The position numbers were made by a program, and so were the translations under genes. A stretch of 7,584 bases of DNA from positions 1 through 7,584 of the forward strand of contig JAICTR010000127.1 of assembly GCA_025936275.1 (NCBI GenBank), read 5' to 3'. The stretch comes from Burkholderiales bacterium (GTDB lineage: Bacteria > Pseudomonadota > Gammaproteobacteria > Burkholderiales > Usitatibacteraceae). The notes beneath the pieces are model-generated. The model ran no database searches, was not told the origin of the DNA, and worked only from the letters and a program-made list of their open reading frames with translations. Of the stretch, positions 1-5,656 are shown in pieces; the stretch's first letter is position 1; each line of letters opens with the position of its first letter.

Positions 1-638
1 ACGTTCGCCGCGGCGATCGCGGTGCGCACGTCCTCCATCGAGAGGCCCTGGGCGGCCGCGGCCTTCGGGTTCACCTGCACGCGCACCGCGGGCCGCTGCC
101 CGCCGGAAAGCGTCACCAGCCCCACGCCCGGGATCTGCGAGACCTTCTGCGCGAGCCGCGTGTCGACCAGGTTCTGCACGTCGGTGAGCGGAATGGTGCG
201 CGACGTGACGCCGAGCGTGAGGATCGGCGCGTCGGCGGGATTCACCTTGCTGTAGATCTGCGGCGAGGGAAGGTCCTGCGGCAGGAGGTTCGCGCCGGCG
301 TTGATGCCCGCCTGCACTTCCTGCTCCGCGGTATCGAGGTCGATCGCGAGCTCGAACTGCAGCGTGATCACCGATGCGCCGCCGGAGCTCGTCGAGGACA
401 TCTGCTTCAGGCCCGGCATCTGCCCGAACTGCCGCTCGAGCGGCGCGGTGATCGAGGAGGTGACGACGTCGGGGCTCGCGCCGGGATAGAGCGTCACGAC
501 CTGGATCGTCGGGTAGTCCACCTCGGGCAGCGCCGAGAGCGGCAGCTCGCGATACGCGACGAAGCCCGCGAGCAGCACCGCCACCATGAGCAGCGCGGTC
601 GCGACCGGCCGCAGGATGAAGATCCGCGACGGGTTCAC
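1..638 (-). CDS. mdtB: RND multidrug efflux pump, MdtB-type inner-membrane permease (N-terminal part)
   Basis: Proton-driven inner-membrane pump subunit of a tripartite RND multidrug exporter; about 212 residues of a protein that is normally about 1,040 are present, and the rest lies beyond the left edge. The N-terminus shows the family's first membrane helix (about residues 9-28, following SRIFILRPVAT), then the porter-domain signatures LPEVDYPTIQV, YPGASPDVVTSSITAPLERQF, SGGASVITLQF and GVGLVTLSGGQRPAVRV. These match MdtB more closely than MdtC, which has different residues in the LPQVDFP and PLERSLG regions. The GTG start at 638 is chosen because the preceding adaptor gene stops within the same four bases (GTGA), a coupling overlap, and the next Met lies inside the first helix. 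Together with the upstream adaptor it forms an mdtAB operon; an mdtC-like gene is expected further left but is not seen. Confidence 0.92.
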   Translation of the reverse strand, partial: MNPSRIFILRPVATALLMVAVLLAGFVAYRELPLSALPEVDYPTIQVVTLYPGASPDVVTSSITAPLERQFGQMPGLKQMSSTSSGGASVITLQFELAIDLDTAEQEVQAGINAGANLLPQDLPSPQIYSKVNPADAPILTLGVTSRTIPLTDVQNLVDTRLAQKVSQIPGVGLVTLSGGQRPAVRVQVNPKAAAAQGLSMEDVRTAIAAAN

Positions 639-1999
639 TGCGCGCCCTGCGCCCCGCCCGCGCTCGTGCGCCCGCCGCGCGCCTTGCCTTCGCCGCCGCG
701 TCCCTTGCCGTTGCCGCGATGCCGGCCGCCCTTCGCCGCCTCGGAGCTGGACTGCGCCGCGGCGGGCGCGGGCGCGCCGGGCTCGACCACTTCCACCTTC
801 GCGCCCTCGCGGATGCGATCCACGCCGTCGGTCACGACGCGCTCGCCCGCCTTGAGCCCGGCGGAGATCGCGGTGTCGAGGCCTTCCGTGGGACCGGTCG
901 TGACCGGGCGCAGGGTCGCGGTCCCGTCATCGCCCACCACCCACACCACCGGTCCCTGCGTGTTGCGCTGGATCGCGGCCGAGGGCACCACCACGGCGCC
1001 GTGCAGCGTATCGACCACCATGCGCACGTTCACGAACTGGTTCGGGAAGAGCTTGAATTGCGGGTTCGGCATCTCCGCCTTGAGCTTCACGGTGCCGGTC
1101 GCGACGTCGATCTGGTTGTCGGTGCTCACCAGCGTGCCGCGGTCGAGGAGCTGCTTCTGGTCGCGATCCCACGCCTCGACCGGCAGCTTCTCGCCGGCGC
1201 GCATGCGCGCGAGCACCTTGGGCAACACATCCTGCGGAATGGTGAAGATCACGCCGATCGGCTGCACCTGCGTGATGACGACGAGGCCGTTCGCATCGGA
1301 GCTGCGCACGATGTTGCCCGCATCGATCTGGCGCAACCCGAGCCGCCCGCCGATCGGCGCGGTGATGCGCGTGTACGAGAGCTGCAGGCGCGCGTTGTCG
1401 ACCGCCGCCTGGTCGATCTTGACGGTCCCTTCGAGCTGCTTCACCAGCGCCGCCTGCTGGTCCACCTGCTGCTCGGCGATCGAGTCCTGCTTGAGCAACG
1501 CCTGGTAGCGGCCGAGGTCGACCTTCGCGTTGGCGAGCTGCGCGCGGTCGCGCGCGAGCTGTCCCTCGACCTGCTCGAGCGCGACCTGGAACGGCGCGGG
1601 GTCGATCTCCGCGAGCACCTGGCCCGGCTTCACCGACTGGCCGTCGGTGAATGCAATGTTCTGCAACAGGCCGTCCACGCGCGGACGGACCGTCGCAGTG
1701 CGGCCCGCGGTCACGGTGCCGAGCGCGGTCTGGACCACATTCACGTCGCCCACCTTCGCGCGCACGGCGGTCACGGGCTGCACGCGATTCGCATCGAAGC
1801 CGCCGCGGCGCCCGCCGCCGCCCTTGGCCTTCGCCTTCGCGGCGACCGCGGCGGGGGACGAGGTGTGCGTCCATCCCCATGCGAGCCACGCGCCGATGCC
1901 GGCGATGGCGAGGATGGCGACGATCAGGACCGGCTGCACCCATCGCTTGCGAGGACGATCCTCGAGCGCGGGCCGCGAGGGCGGGGGAGGAGAGGACAT
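635..1999 (-). CDS. mdtA: RND efflux periplasmic adaptor (membrane fusion protein), MdtA-type
   Basis: Periplasmic adaptor that links the inner-membrane RND pump to an outer-membrane channel. From the ATG at 1999 it has 454 residues: a Pro-rich cytoplasmic start, a membrane anchor at about 21-43, a Gly/Arg linker, a first lipoyl half at about 104-133 (RPRVDG, GQVLAEIDP), an alpha-hairpin at about 135-205 (LARDRAQLANAKVDLGRYQ), a second lipoyl half at about 206-232 (LSYTRITAPIGGRLGLRQ), a beta-barrel with EAWDRD and DNQIDVATGTVK, then LFPNQFVNVRM and a membrane-proximal domain ending in GVDRIREGAKVEVVE. This order and wording match E. coli MdtA (about 415 residues). A TTG at 2080 would add 27 residues, but they look non-coding and lie in a hairpin-rich leader. 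The tail (about 405-454) is an unusual Ala/Pro then Gly/Arg/Lys low-complexity stretch. It overlaps the mdtB start by four bases. Confidence 0.93.
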   Translation of the reverse strand: MSSPPPPSRPALEDRPRKRWVQPVLIVAILAIAGIGAWLAWGWTHTSSPAAVAAKAKAKGGGGRRGGFDANRVQPVTAVRAKVGDVNVVQTALGTVTAGRTATVRPRVDGLLQNIAFTDGQSVKPGQVLAEIDPAPFQVALEQVEGQLARDRAQLANAKVDLGRYQALLKQDSIAEQQVDQQAALVKQLEGTVKIDQAAVDNARLQLSYTRITAPIGGRLGLRQIDAGNIVRSSDANGLVVITQVQPIGVIFTIPQDVLPKVLARMRAGEKLPVEAWDRDQKQLLDRGTLVSTDNQIDVATGTVKLKAEMPNPQFKLFPNQFVNVRMVVDTLHGAVVVPSAAIQRNTQGPVVWVVGDDGTATLRPVTTGPTEGLDTAISAGLKAGERVVTDGVDRIREGAKVEVVEPGAPAPAAAQSSSEAAKGGRHRGNGKGRGGEGKARGGRTSAGGAQGAQ

Positions 2000-2031
2000 G
2001 GGCCTTTGGGTCGTGGCTGCCGTTGGAGCAG

Positions 2032-2060
2032 CGTTCCGGGCCGCAGTTTCCTCCGGAACG
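2032..2060. other. Inverted repeat (8-bp stem) in the mdtA leader
   Basis: CGTTCCGG at 2032-2039 is the exact reverse complement of 2053-2060, with a 13-nt loop. Read on the minus strand, the loop side carries a GGAGGA purine run resembling a Shine-Dalgarno site, but no usable start codon follows at a suitable distance. It lies between srkA and mdtA and could fold in the mdtA leader RNA; any regulatory role is inference. Confidence 0.4.
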
Positions 2061-2061
2061 G

Positions 2062-2079
2062 TGCGGGCGGGGGCCCGCA
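2062..2079 (-). other. GC-rich hairpin downstream of srkA
   Basis: A perfect 7-bp stem (TGCGGGC / GCCCGCA) with a 4-nt homopolymer loop starts 11 bases after the srkA stop codon. It is stable enough to act as a transcript end or processing stem, but no T-run follows on the minus strand, so it is not a canonical intrinsic terminator. It sits directly next to the second hairpin at 2032-2060. Confidence 0.35.
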
Positions 2080-2090
2080 AATGTAACGAG

Positions 2091-3119
2091 CTATTCCGGG
2101 ACGAGGGGCGGCTCGGAGAGCGCCGCCACCTGCTCGCGCAGCTCCAGGATCCGGTCCTGCCAGTAGCGCGGCGTATTGAACCACGGAAAGGCGATCGGGA
2201 AGGCCGGGTCGTCCCAGCGCCGCGCGAGCCATGCGGAATAATGAATCAGCCGCAACGTGCGCAGCGCCTCGACCAGCACCAGCTCGCGATCGTCGAACTC
2301 GCGGAAGTCCTCGTAGCCGGCGAGGATGCGCCCGAGCTGCCGTCCCATCGAGCGGCGATCGCCGGAGACCAGCATCCACAGGTCCTGGACCGCGGGCGCC
2401 ATGCGGCTGTCGTCGAGGTCCACGAAATGCGGGCCGCCGGGGGCGTTGCCGGTATCCGGCGTCCACAGCACATTGCTCGGATGGCAATCGCCATGCACGC
2501 GGATGTATTGGATTTCGCCCGCGCGCGCATAGGCATGGCGCACGCCTTCGAGCGCGAGGTCAGCGACCTGTCGCCATGGCGCGAGGAGGTCCGGCGGGAT
2601 GAAGCCGCTCGCGAGGAGGTATTCGCGCGGCTCCTCGCCGAAGCTCTCGATGTCGAGCCGCGGGCGGTGCGCGTACGGCTTCGCGGCGCCGATCGCATGG
2701 ATGCGGCCGATGAAGCGGCCCAGCCACTCGAGCACGCTTTCGTTCTCGAGATCCGGCGCGCGGCCGCCGCGGCGCGGGAAGACCGCGAAGCGGAAGCCTT
2801 CGCGCTCGTGCAGCGTGCGCTCCTCGAGCGCGAGCGGTGCGACGACCGGAATCTCCGCCTCGGCGAGCTCGGCTGCGAACGCGTGCTCCTCGAGGATCTG
2901 CGCATCGCTCCAGCGCGCCGGACGGTAGAACTTGGCGACGACCATCGCGGCGCGGCCGGCGGGCGCATCGGCGAGCGGCTCCTCGAGGCCCACCTGGTAC
3001 ACGCGGTTCTCGTAGCTGTTCAACGCGAGGAGCCGCCCATCGCAGCGCAGCCCGAGCGATTCGAGCGCGTTCAGCACCACGTCCGGCGTGAGGCCGGAGT
3101 ACGGATGAATCGCTTCCAT
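2091..3119 (-). CDS. srkA: Stress response serine/threonine protein kinase SrkA (YihE family)
   Basis: Cytoplasmic APH-fold Ser/Thr kinase; in E. coli SrkA counteracts death-promoting stress responses linked to reactive oxygen and the MazEF toxin. The 342-residue length is close to the family's usual size of about 330. Visible motifs are LNSYENRVYQ (33-42), the ATP-binding Lys63 in VVAKFYRPARW, Glu77/78 in QILEEHAFA, the catalytic loop RVHGDCHPSN with Asp211 and Asn216, the metal-binding FVDLDD with Asp234, then PAVQDLWML and RRWDDPAFP. These align along the whole E. coli protein. The ATG at 3119 is the only sensible start; no clear Shine-Dalgarno sequence precedes it, and a TATCAT hexamer lies seven bases upstream. 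The gene is divergent from the peptide and PuuD-like pair and lies 91 bases upstream of mdtA on the same strand. Co-transcription with mdtA is possible but not shown. Confidence 0.96.
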   Translation of the reverse strand: MEAIHPYSGLTPDVVLNALESLGLRCDGRLLALNSYENRVYQVGLEEPLADAPAGRAAMVVAKFYRPARWSDAQILEEHAFAAELAEAEIPVVAPLALEERTLHEREGFRFAVFPRRGGRAPDLENESVLEWLGRFIGRIHAIGAAKPYAHRPRLDIESFGEEPREYLLASGFIPPDLLAPWRQVADLALEGVRHAYARAGEIQYIRVHGDCHPSNVLWTPDTGNAPGGPHFVDLDDSRMAPAVQDLWMLVSGDRRSMGRQLGRILAGYEDFREFDDRELVLVEALRTLRLIHYSAWLARRWDDPAFPIAFPWFNTPRYWQDRILELREQVAALSEPPLVPE

Positions 3120-3126
3120 CTTGCGA

Positions 3127-3132
3127 ATGATA
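3127..3132 (-). promoter_or_regulatory. Possible -10 element of srkA
   Basis: TATCAT on the minus strand differs from TATAAT at one position and ends seven bases before the srkA ATG. Transcription would then begin at or within a base of the start codon, giving a leaderless mRNA, which would fit the missing Shine-Dalgarno sequence. No good -35 is visible at 16-18 bp, so this is tentative. Confidence 0.25.
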
Positions 3133-3156
3133 TCCGCCGGTCGGCGCGCGACCCCA

Positions 3157-3165
3157 TGCTATGAT
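3157..3165 (+). promoter_or_regulatory. Extended -10 promoter for the peptide / PuuD-like pair
   Basis: TG-C-TATGAT is a complete extended -10 (TGn followed by a hexamer with one mismatch to TATAAT), 39 bases before the small ORF start. Predicted transcription start is near 3172, leaving a leader of about 33 nt that holds AGGAG and GGAG. The -35 region at the expected spacing is poor, which extended -10 promoters tolerate. It stands out as an AT-rich patch in very GC-rich DNA. Confidence 0.5.
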
Positions 3166-3204
3166 CGGCGCGCTGCCCCGTACCCAGGAGATCCGGAGAC
3201 GAAC

Positions 3205-3303
3205 ATGAAGAATCCGCTGGATTCGCTCTGGGGCACCGCCGTCGCGGGACTCGTGCTGACGGTGGTCCTCTGGTTCCTCGCGCGCGCGATGATGGGAGGC
3301 TAG
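3205..3303 (+). CDS. 32-residue single-span membrane peptide
   Basis: Not a recognised family. The peptide runs MKNPLDSLWG, then a hydrophobic span at about residues 11-28 (TAVAGLVLTVVLWFLARA), then MMGG. The ATG at 3205 is supported by GGAG at 3195-3198, six bases upstream, with a second AGGAG at 3186-3190; an in-frame start further upstream would lie before the predicted promoter. Its last codons contain the GGGAGG ribosome-binding site of the following gene, whose start lies four bases after this stop, so translation of the two is probably coupled. The polar N-terminus with one positive charge, and the Arg after the helix, leave the orientation uncertain. By analogy with small subunits of membrane redox enzymes it may be an accessory subunit of the downstream protein; that is inference only. 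Confidence 0.7.
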   Translation: MKNPLDSLWGTAVAGLVLTVVLWFLARAMMGG

Positions 3304-3307
3304 GGCG

Positions 3308-3820
3308 ATGAGCTGGGAGTTCGTCCACTACGGCATCGGCCGCTGGCTGCACATCCTTTTCGGGATGATGTGGGTCGGCCTGCTCTACTACTTCAACTTC
3401 GTGCAGGGCGCCGCGATGGAGCGGGCGAACGCACGCACGCCGCCGGAAGGCGCGGCGATCGTGCGCAACGTCGTGCCGATCGCGCTCGCGTGGTTTCGCT
3501 GGGCGGCGGTCGGGACGTGGGTGATGGGCGCCTTCCTCCTCGGCGAGAAATTCGACGAGGCGTTCCTCTTCCGCGAGCCGGCTTACGTCCCGATCGGCAT
3601 CGGCGCGTGGCTGGGCACCATCATGCTCTTCAACGTGTGGGTGCTCATCTGGCCGAACCAGAAGCGCCTGCTCGGCCTGGTCGCCGCGAGCGATGCGGAG
3701 AAAGCGAAGGCGCGCCGCGTGGCCTTCCTCGCCTCGCGCGTGAACGTGATGCTCTCGCTCCCGATGCTCTTCTTCATGGCCTCATCGGGGACGTTCCACT
3801 TTCCGCTGTTCGTGGGGTGA
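3308..3820 (+). CDS. Four-span membrane protein resembling half of the PuuD (cytochrome c urate hydroxylase) membrane domain
   Basis: 170-residue integral membrane protein. Hydrophobic spans are at about 12-34, 54-79, 93-117 and 140-166. The first span, RWLHILFGMMWVGLLYYFNF with His15, and the last, ASRVNVMLSLPMLFFMASSGTFHFP with His164, resemble the start and the R-N-x-x-x-S-x-P-x-L-F-x-M motif of the Urate_ox_N (PuuD) membrane domain. PuuD itself is about 400 residues, with about eight spans and a C-terminal cytochrome c domain. Here there is no CxxCH motif and only about half the membrane domain. His7, His15 and His164 could be haem or metal ligands. No purine-catabolism gene is nearby, so a urate function is not supported. 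The start at 3308 has GGGAGG at 3294-3299, eight bases upstream, inside the preceding small ORF. I am confident it is a gene, moderately confident of the family, and make no claim on substrate. Confidence 0.8.
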   Translation: MSWEFVHYGIGRWLHILFGMMWVGLLYYFNFVQGAAMERANARTPPEGAAIVRNVVPIALAWFRWAAVGTWVMGAFLLGEKFDEAFLFREPAYVPIGIGAWLGTIMLFNVWVLIWPNQKRLLGLVAASDAEKAKARRVAFLASRVNVMLSLPMLFFMASSGTFHFPLFVG

Positions 3821-3852
3821 CCGGTCAGCGGCTGGCGGATACCAAAATCGGG

Positions 3853-4000
3853 AAACGCAGATGAACGCAGAAAGCCGCAGATGAACGCGGAAATGCAAGC
3901 AGGGGTGCTTGTCGTTGGTTCCCTTTCGCAATCTTCCCGAGCACACGCTTGGCCTTTGCTTGCCGCGTTCATCTGCGGCTTTCCGCGTTCATCCGCGTTT
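3853..4000. repeat. Large inverted repeat with 38-bp arms in a convergent intergenic region
   Basis: Arm 3853-3890 is the reverse complement of arm 3963-4000 with 36 of 38 positions matching. Each arm is itself two copies of a unit centred on CGCAGATGAACGC. On the minus-strand transcript both mismatches become G-U pairs, so the stem would be continuous; on the plus strand they are A-C mismatches. The 72-nt loop holds a smaller perfect hairpin, CAAGCA-GGGG-TGCTTG at 3896-3911. There is no ORF in the loop and no T-run. The element fills most of the 210 bases between the PuuD-like gene and the DUF192 gene, which end towards each other. A REP/BIME-like or MITE-like dispersed repeat, or a bidirectional transcript end, would fit. 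Confidence 0.85.
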
Positions 4001-4030
4001 CATCGCCTTTGACCCGTATCACTCCTCGCA

Positions 4031-4483
4031 TCAGTGCCTGGGAAGCCCCGTGACCTTGTCGCCCGCCTGGACGTGGTGCGCGGCGAACCAGCCCTTGTTG
4101 GTCTCGATCGCGTAGAGGGCGGGGCCGGCGGCGAGGTGCGAATCCAGCGTTTGCGGCGCCATGTCCGCGATGTTGAGGATTACGCCTTCGCGGTCCACGA
4201 ACGCGACGGAGAGCGGGATCAGCGTGTTCTTCATCCACATCGCGTAATAGCCCGGGTCGTCGAAGATGAAGAGCATGCCTTCCTCGCGCGGCAGGCTCTT
4301 GCGGAACATGAGGCCGCGGTTGCGCTCGGCTTCGCTCGCCGCGATCTCGACCTTGAGGGCTTGCGAGCCGACGTGCAGCACAGTGGTGCGCGGCGCGGCA
4401 TCGGCAAGCGCCGGTAGCGAGGCGGCGATCAGCAACGCGGCAAGAACCCGCAACATGGAAACGCGGTCGAAGAAGGGCTTCAC
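4031..4483 (-). CDS. Exported DUF192 family protein
   Basis: 150-residue protein of the DUF192 family (function unknown). It begins with a signal peptide: a basic start, a hydrophobic stretch at about 10-26 and a likely cleavage after ALADA (about residue 29). The mature part carries the family's hallmarks RGLMFRKSLP (56-65), EGMLFIFDDPGYYAMWMKNTLIPLSVAFVD (68-97) and ALYAIETNKGWF (122-133). The GTG at 4483 is preferred because GAGGGA lies about eight bases upstream, whereas the internal ATG at 4456 has no ribosome-binding site, although it would still leave a signal peptide. Probably periplasmic. It is divergent from the lipoprotein gene, with only 34 bases between the start codons, and reads into the large inverted repeat. 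Confidence 0.93.
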   Translation of the reverse strand: MKPFFDRVSMLRVLAALLIAASLPALADAAPRTTVLHVGSQALKVEIAASEAERNRGLMFRKSLPREEGMLFIFDDPGYYAMWMKNTLIPLSVAFVDREGVILNIADMAPQTLDSHLAAGPALYAIETNKGWFAAHHVQAGDKVTGLPRH

Positions 4484-4517
4484 GGATTTTCCCTCGAAGG
4501 ACGCATCAGGTTAACGC

Positions 4518-4811
4518 ATGAGGTGTGGCGTGCGACGACATCTGCTTTTCGCGCTGGTCCTGCTCGCCGCGGGCTGCGCGTCGATTCCCGAAGGTCCCGA
4601 GACGCCGAAGCAGGCGGCCGAGCGCCGCTCGCACGCGCCGCGGCCCGCGTACAACCTCGCGGGTTACCCGCCCGCGACGCGCGACGGCTACATCGACGGC
4701 TGCGAATCGGCGCGGCACTCCGAGTACGCGAGGAAGAACCAAGGCCGCATGGCGAGCGACCCGCAGTACGCGATGGGCTGGAACGACGGCTTCTCCATCT
4801 GCAGCCGCTGA
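4518..4811 (+). CDS. Small two-cysteine lipoprotein, hypothetical
   Basis: 97 residues with a basic N-terminus (MRCGVRRH), a hydrophobic core and a lipobox LLAAGC, so Cys20 is the likely lipidated residue and Ala21 at +2 predicts outer-membrane sorting. The mature 78 residues start with a Pro/Glu-rich linker, then show two similar segments: DGYIDGCESAR (56-66) and MGWNDGFSICS (86-96). Both have the form Gly-aromatic-x-Asp-Gly, and each carries one Cys (62 and 95) that could form a disulfide. I do not recognise a named family. The start at 4518 has a weak AGG at 4508-4510. The stop lies three bases before the stop of the convergent cbiX gene, so the two transcripts must overlap. Codon use is like that of the neighbours, supporting a real gene. 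Confidence 0.82.
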   Translation: MRCGVRRHLLFALVLLAAGCASIPEGPETPKQAAERRSHAPRPAYNLAGYPPATRDGYIDGCESARHSEYARKNQGRMASDPQYAMGWNDGFSICSR

Positions 4812-4814
4812 GGC

Positions 4815-5180
4815 TCACCCGGCGCGGGCGAGAATCCACTCGGCGATCGCCTGCCGGATCTCGGGCGCGTCGCCGAGCGCGGTCTCGAGCGCCATCGGGA
4901 TGCGCGGATGCAGCGCGCGGATCTCGTCCAGCATGCGCGGGATGTCCTGCTTCAGGTGCCCGCCCTGCGCCATGAAGAGCGGAAACACGGTGATCGCGAG
5001 CGCGCCCTGCTCGACGAGCGAGGCGATCGCCTGCTCGAGCGTGGGCGCCATGATCTCGAGGTAGGCGAGCTCGATCGGGTATTCCGGCCGGCTCGTCCGC
5101 ACCCGCTCGCGGATCGCCTCGAAGGGCGCGGCCCATTGCGCGTCGCGCGAGCCGTGCGCGAAGAGGACGATGCCGCGCAT
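4815..5180 (-). CDS. cbiX: Short CbiX/SirB-type sirohydrochlorin chelatase
   Basis: 121-residue class II chelatase-like protein, predicted to insert cobalt or iron into sirohydrochlorin for cobalamin or sirohaem. It shows the first metal-site motif GIVLFAHGSRD (His9), then ELAYLEIMAPTLEQAI, and the second motif FPLFMAQGGHLKQDIP (His75). Two histidines at this spacing match the short CbiX-S form known from archaea, which works as a homodimer; the long form is a fused double domain. The ATG at 5180 overlaps the dut stop as TGATG, so it is translationally coupled to dut and is the third gene of coaBC-dut-cbiX. No other tetrapyrrole gene is in view, so cobalt versus iron (or nickel) cannot be decided. 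Confidence 0.88.
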   Translation of the reverse strand: MRGIVLFAHGSRDAQWAAPFEAIRERVRTSRPEYPIELAYLEIMAPTLEQAIASLVEQGALAITVFPLFMAQGGHLKQDIPRMLDEIRALHPRIPMALETALGDAPEIRQAIAEWILARAG

Positions 5181-5629
5181 CAGTGCTTGCCGGTGGACCC
5201 GAAGCCGCCCGCGCCGCGCGCGCTTTCCGCGAACGACTCCACCACGTTGAGCTGCACCTGCACCACGGGCACCACGACGAGCTGGGCAATGCGCTCGAGC
5301 GGGTTCACGACGAACGCCTCCTTGCCGCGGTTCCAGCACGAGACCAGCACCTGCCCCTGGTAGTCGGAATCGATGAGGCCCACGAGGTTGCCGAGCACGA
5401 CACCGTGCTTGTGGCCCAGGCCGGAGCGCGGGATCACGATCGCGGCGAGCCCCGGATCGGCGAGGTGGATCGCGAGGCCCGAGGGAACGAGGCTCGTCTC
5501 GCCGGGCGCGAGCGTGAGCGGCGCATCGATGCATGCACGCAGGTCGAGCCCGGCGGAGCCCGCGGTGCCGTAGGCGGGAAGATTCGAGCGGATGCGCTCG
5601 TCGAGGATCCTGATGTCGAGTTTTCTCAT
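5180..5629 (-). CDS. dut: Deoxyuridine 5'-triphosphate nucleotidohydrolase (dUTPase)
   Basis: Cytosolic homotrimeric enzyme hydrolysing dUTP to dUMP and pyrophosphate, which keeps uracil out of DNA and supplies dTMP synthesis. All five family motifs are present in the 149 residues: AGSAGLDLRA (23-32), PRSGLGHKHG (67-76), GLIDSDYQG (84-92, with the catalytic Asp87), ERIAQLVVVP (112-121) and the C-terminal RGAGGFGSTG (138-147) that closes over the substrate. The length and sequence closely follow E. coli Dut. The ATG at 5629 gives the standard MRKLDIRILD start; a TTG at 5644 would add five unneeded residues. No strong Shine-Dalgarno sequence is seen. It lies 85 bases downstream of coaBC, across a tandem repeat, and is coupled to cbiX by a one-base overlap. 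Confidence 0.97.
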   Translation of the reverse strand: MRKLDIRILDERIRSNLPAYGTAGSAGLDLRACIDAPLTLAPGETSLVPSGLAIHLADPGLAAIVIPRSGLGHKHGVVLGNLVGLIDSDYQGQVLVSCWNRGKEAFVVNPLERIAQLVVVPVVQVQLNVVESFAESARGAGGFGSTGKH

Positions 5630-5656
5630 TCGGGGTCGGGGCAAAAGTCTTCAAAA

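Noticed and set aside
2000..2080. TTG start extending MdtA by 27 residues
   Set aside because: The added residues resemble no adaptor N-terminus, no ribosome-binding site fits, and the ATG at 1999 already precedes a complete membrane anchor.
719..2086. Long plus-strand ORF (455 codons) over mdtA
   Set aside because: It is antisense to an adaptor gene with clear family motifs and is low-complexity Arg/His/Leu/Ala text typical of the mirror frame of GC-biased codons.
1530..3164. Plus-strand ORF of 544 codons across mdtA and srkA
   Set aside because: It spans two well-recognised minus-strand genes and the gap between them, has no recognisable domain, and is explained by rare stop codons at high GC.
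3853..4000. CRISPR-like array
   Set aside because: The repeated units are in inverted arms with internal doubling, there are no regularly spaced unique spacers, and no cas gene is present.
3853..4000. Intrinsic terminator assignment for the inverted repeat
   Set aside because: The loop is long and neither strand has a T-run after the stem, so transcript ending there is possible but not shown; it was listed as a repeat instead.
3909..4115. Plus-strand 68-codon ORF running from the repeat into the DUF192 gene
   Set aside because: It has no ribosome-binding site or recognisable domain, it crosses the repeat arm, and it is antisense to DUF192.
4815..5654. Single 279-codon minus-strand frame that looks like an N-terminal extension of CbiX
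   Set aside because: The upstream part is the shifted frame of dut, whose five motifs are intact in the correct frame; CbiX starts at the ATG coupled to the dut stop, so it is not a fusion.
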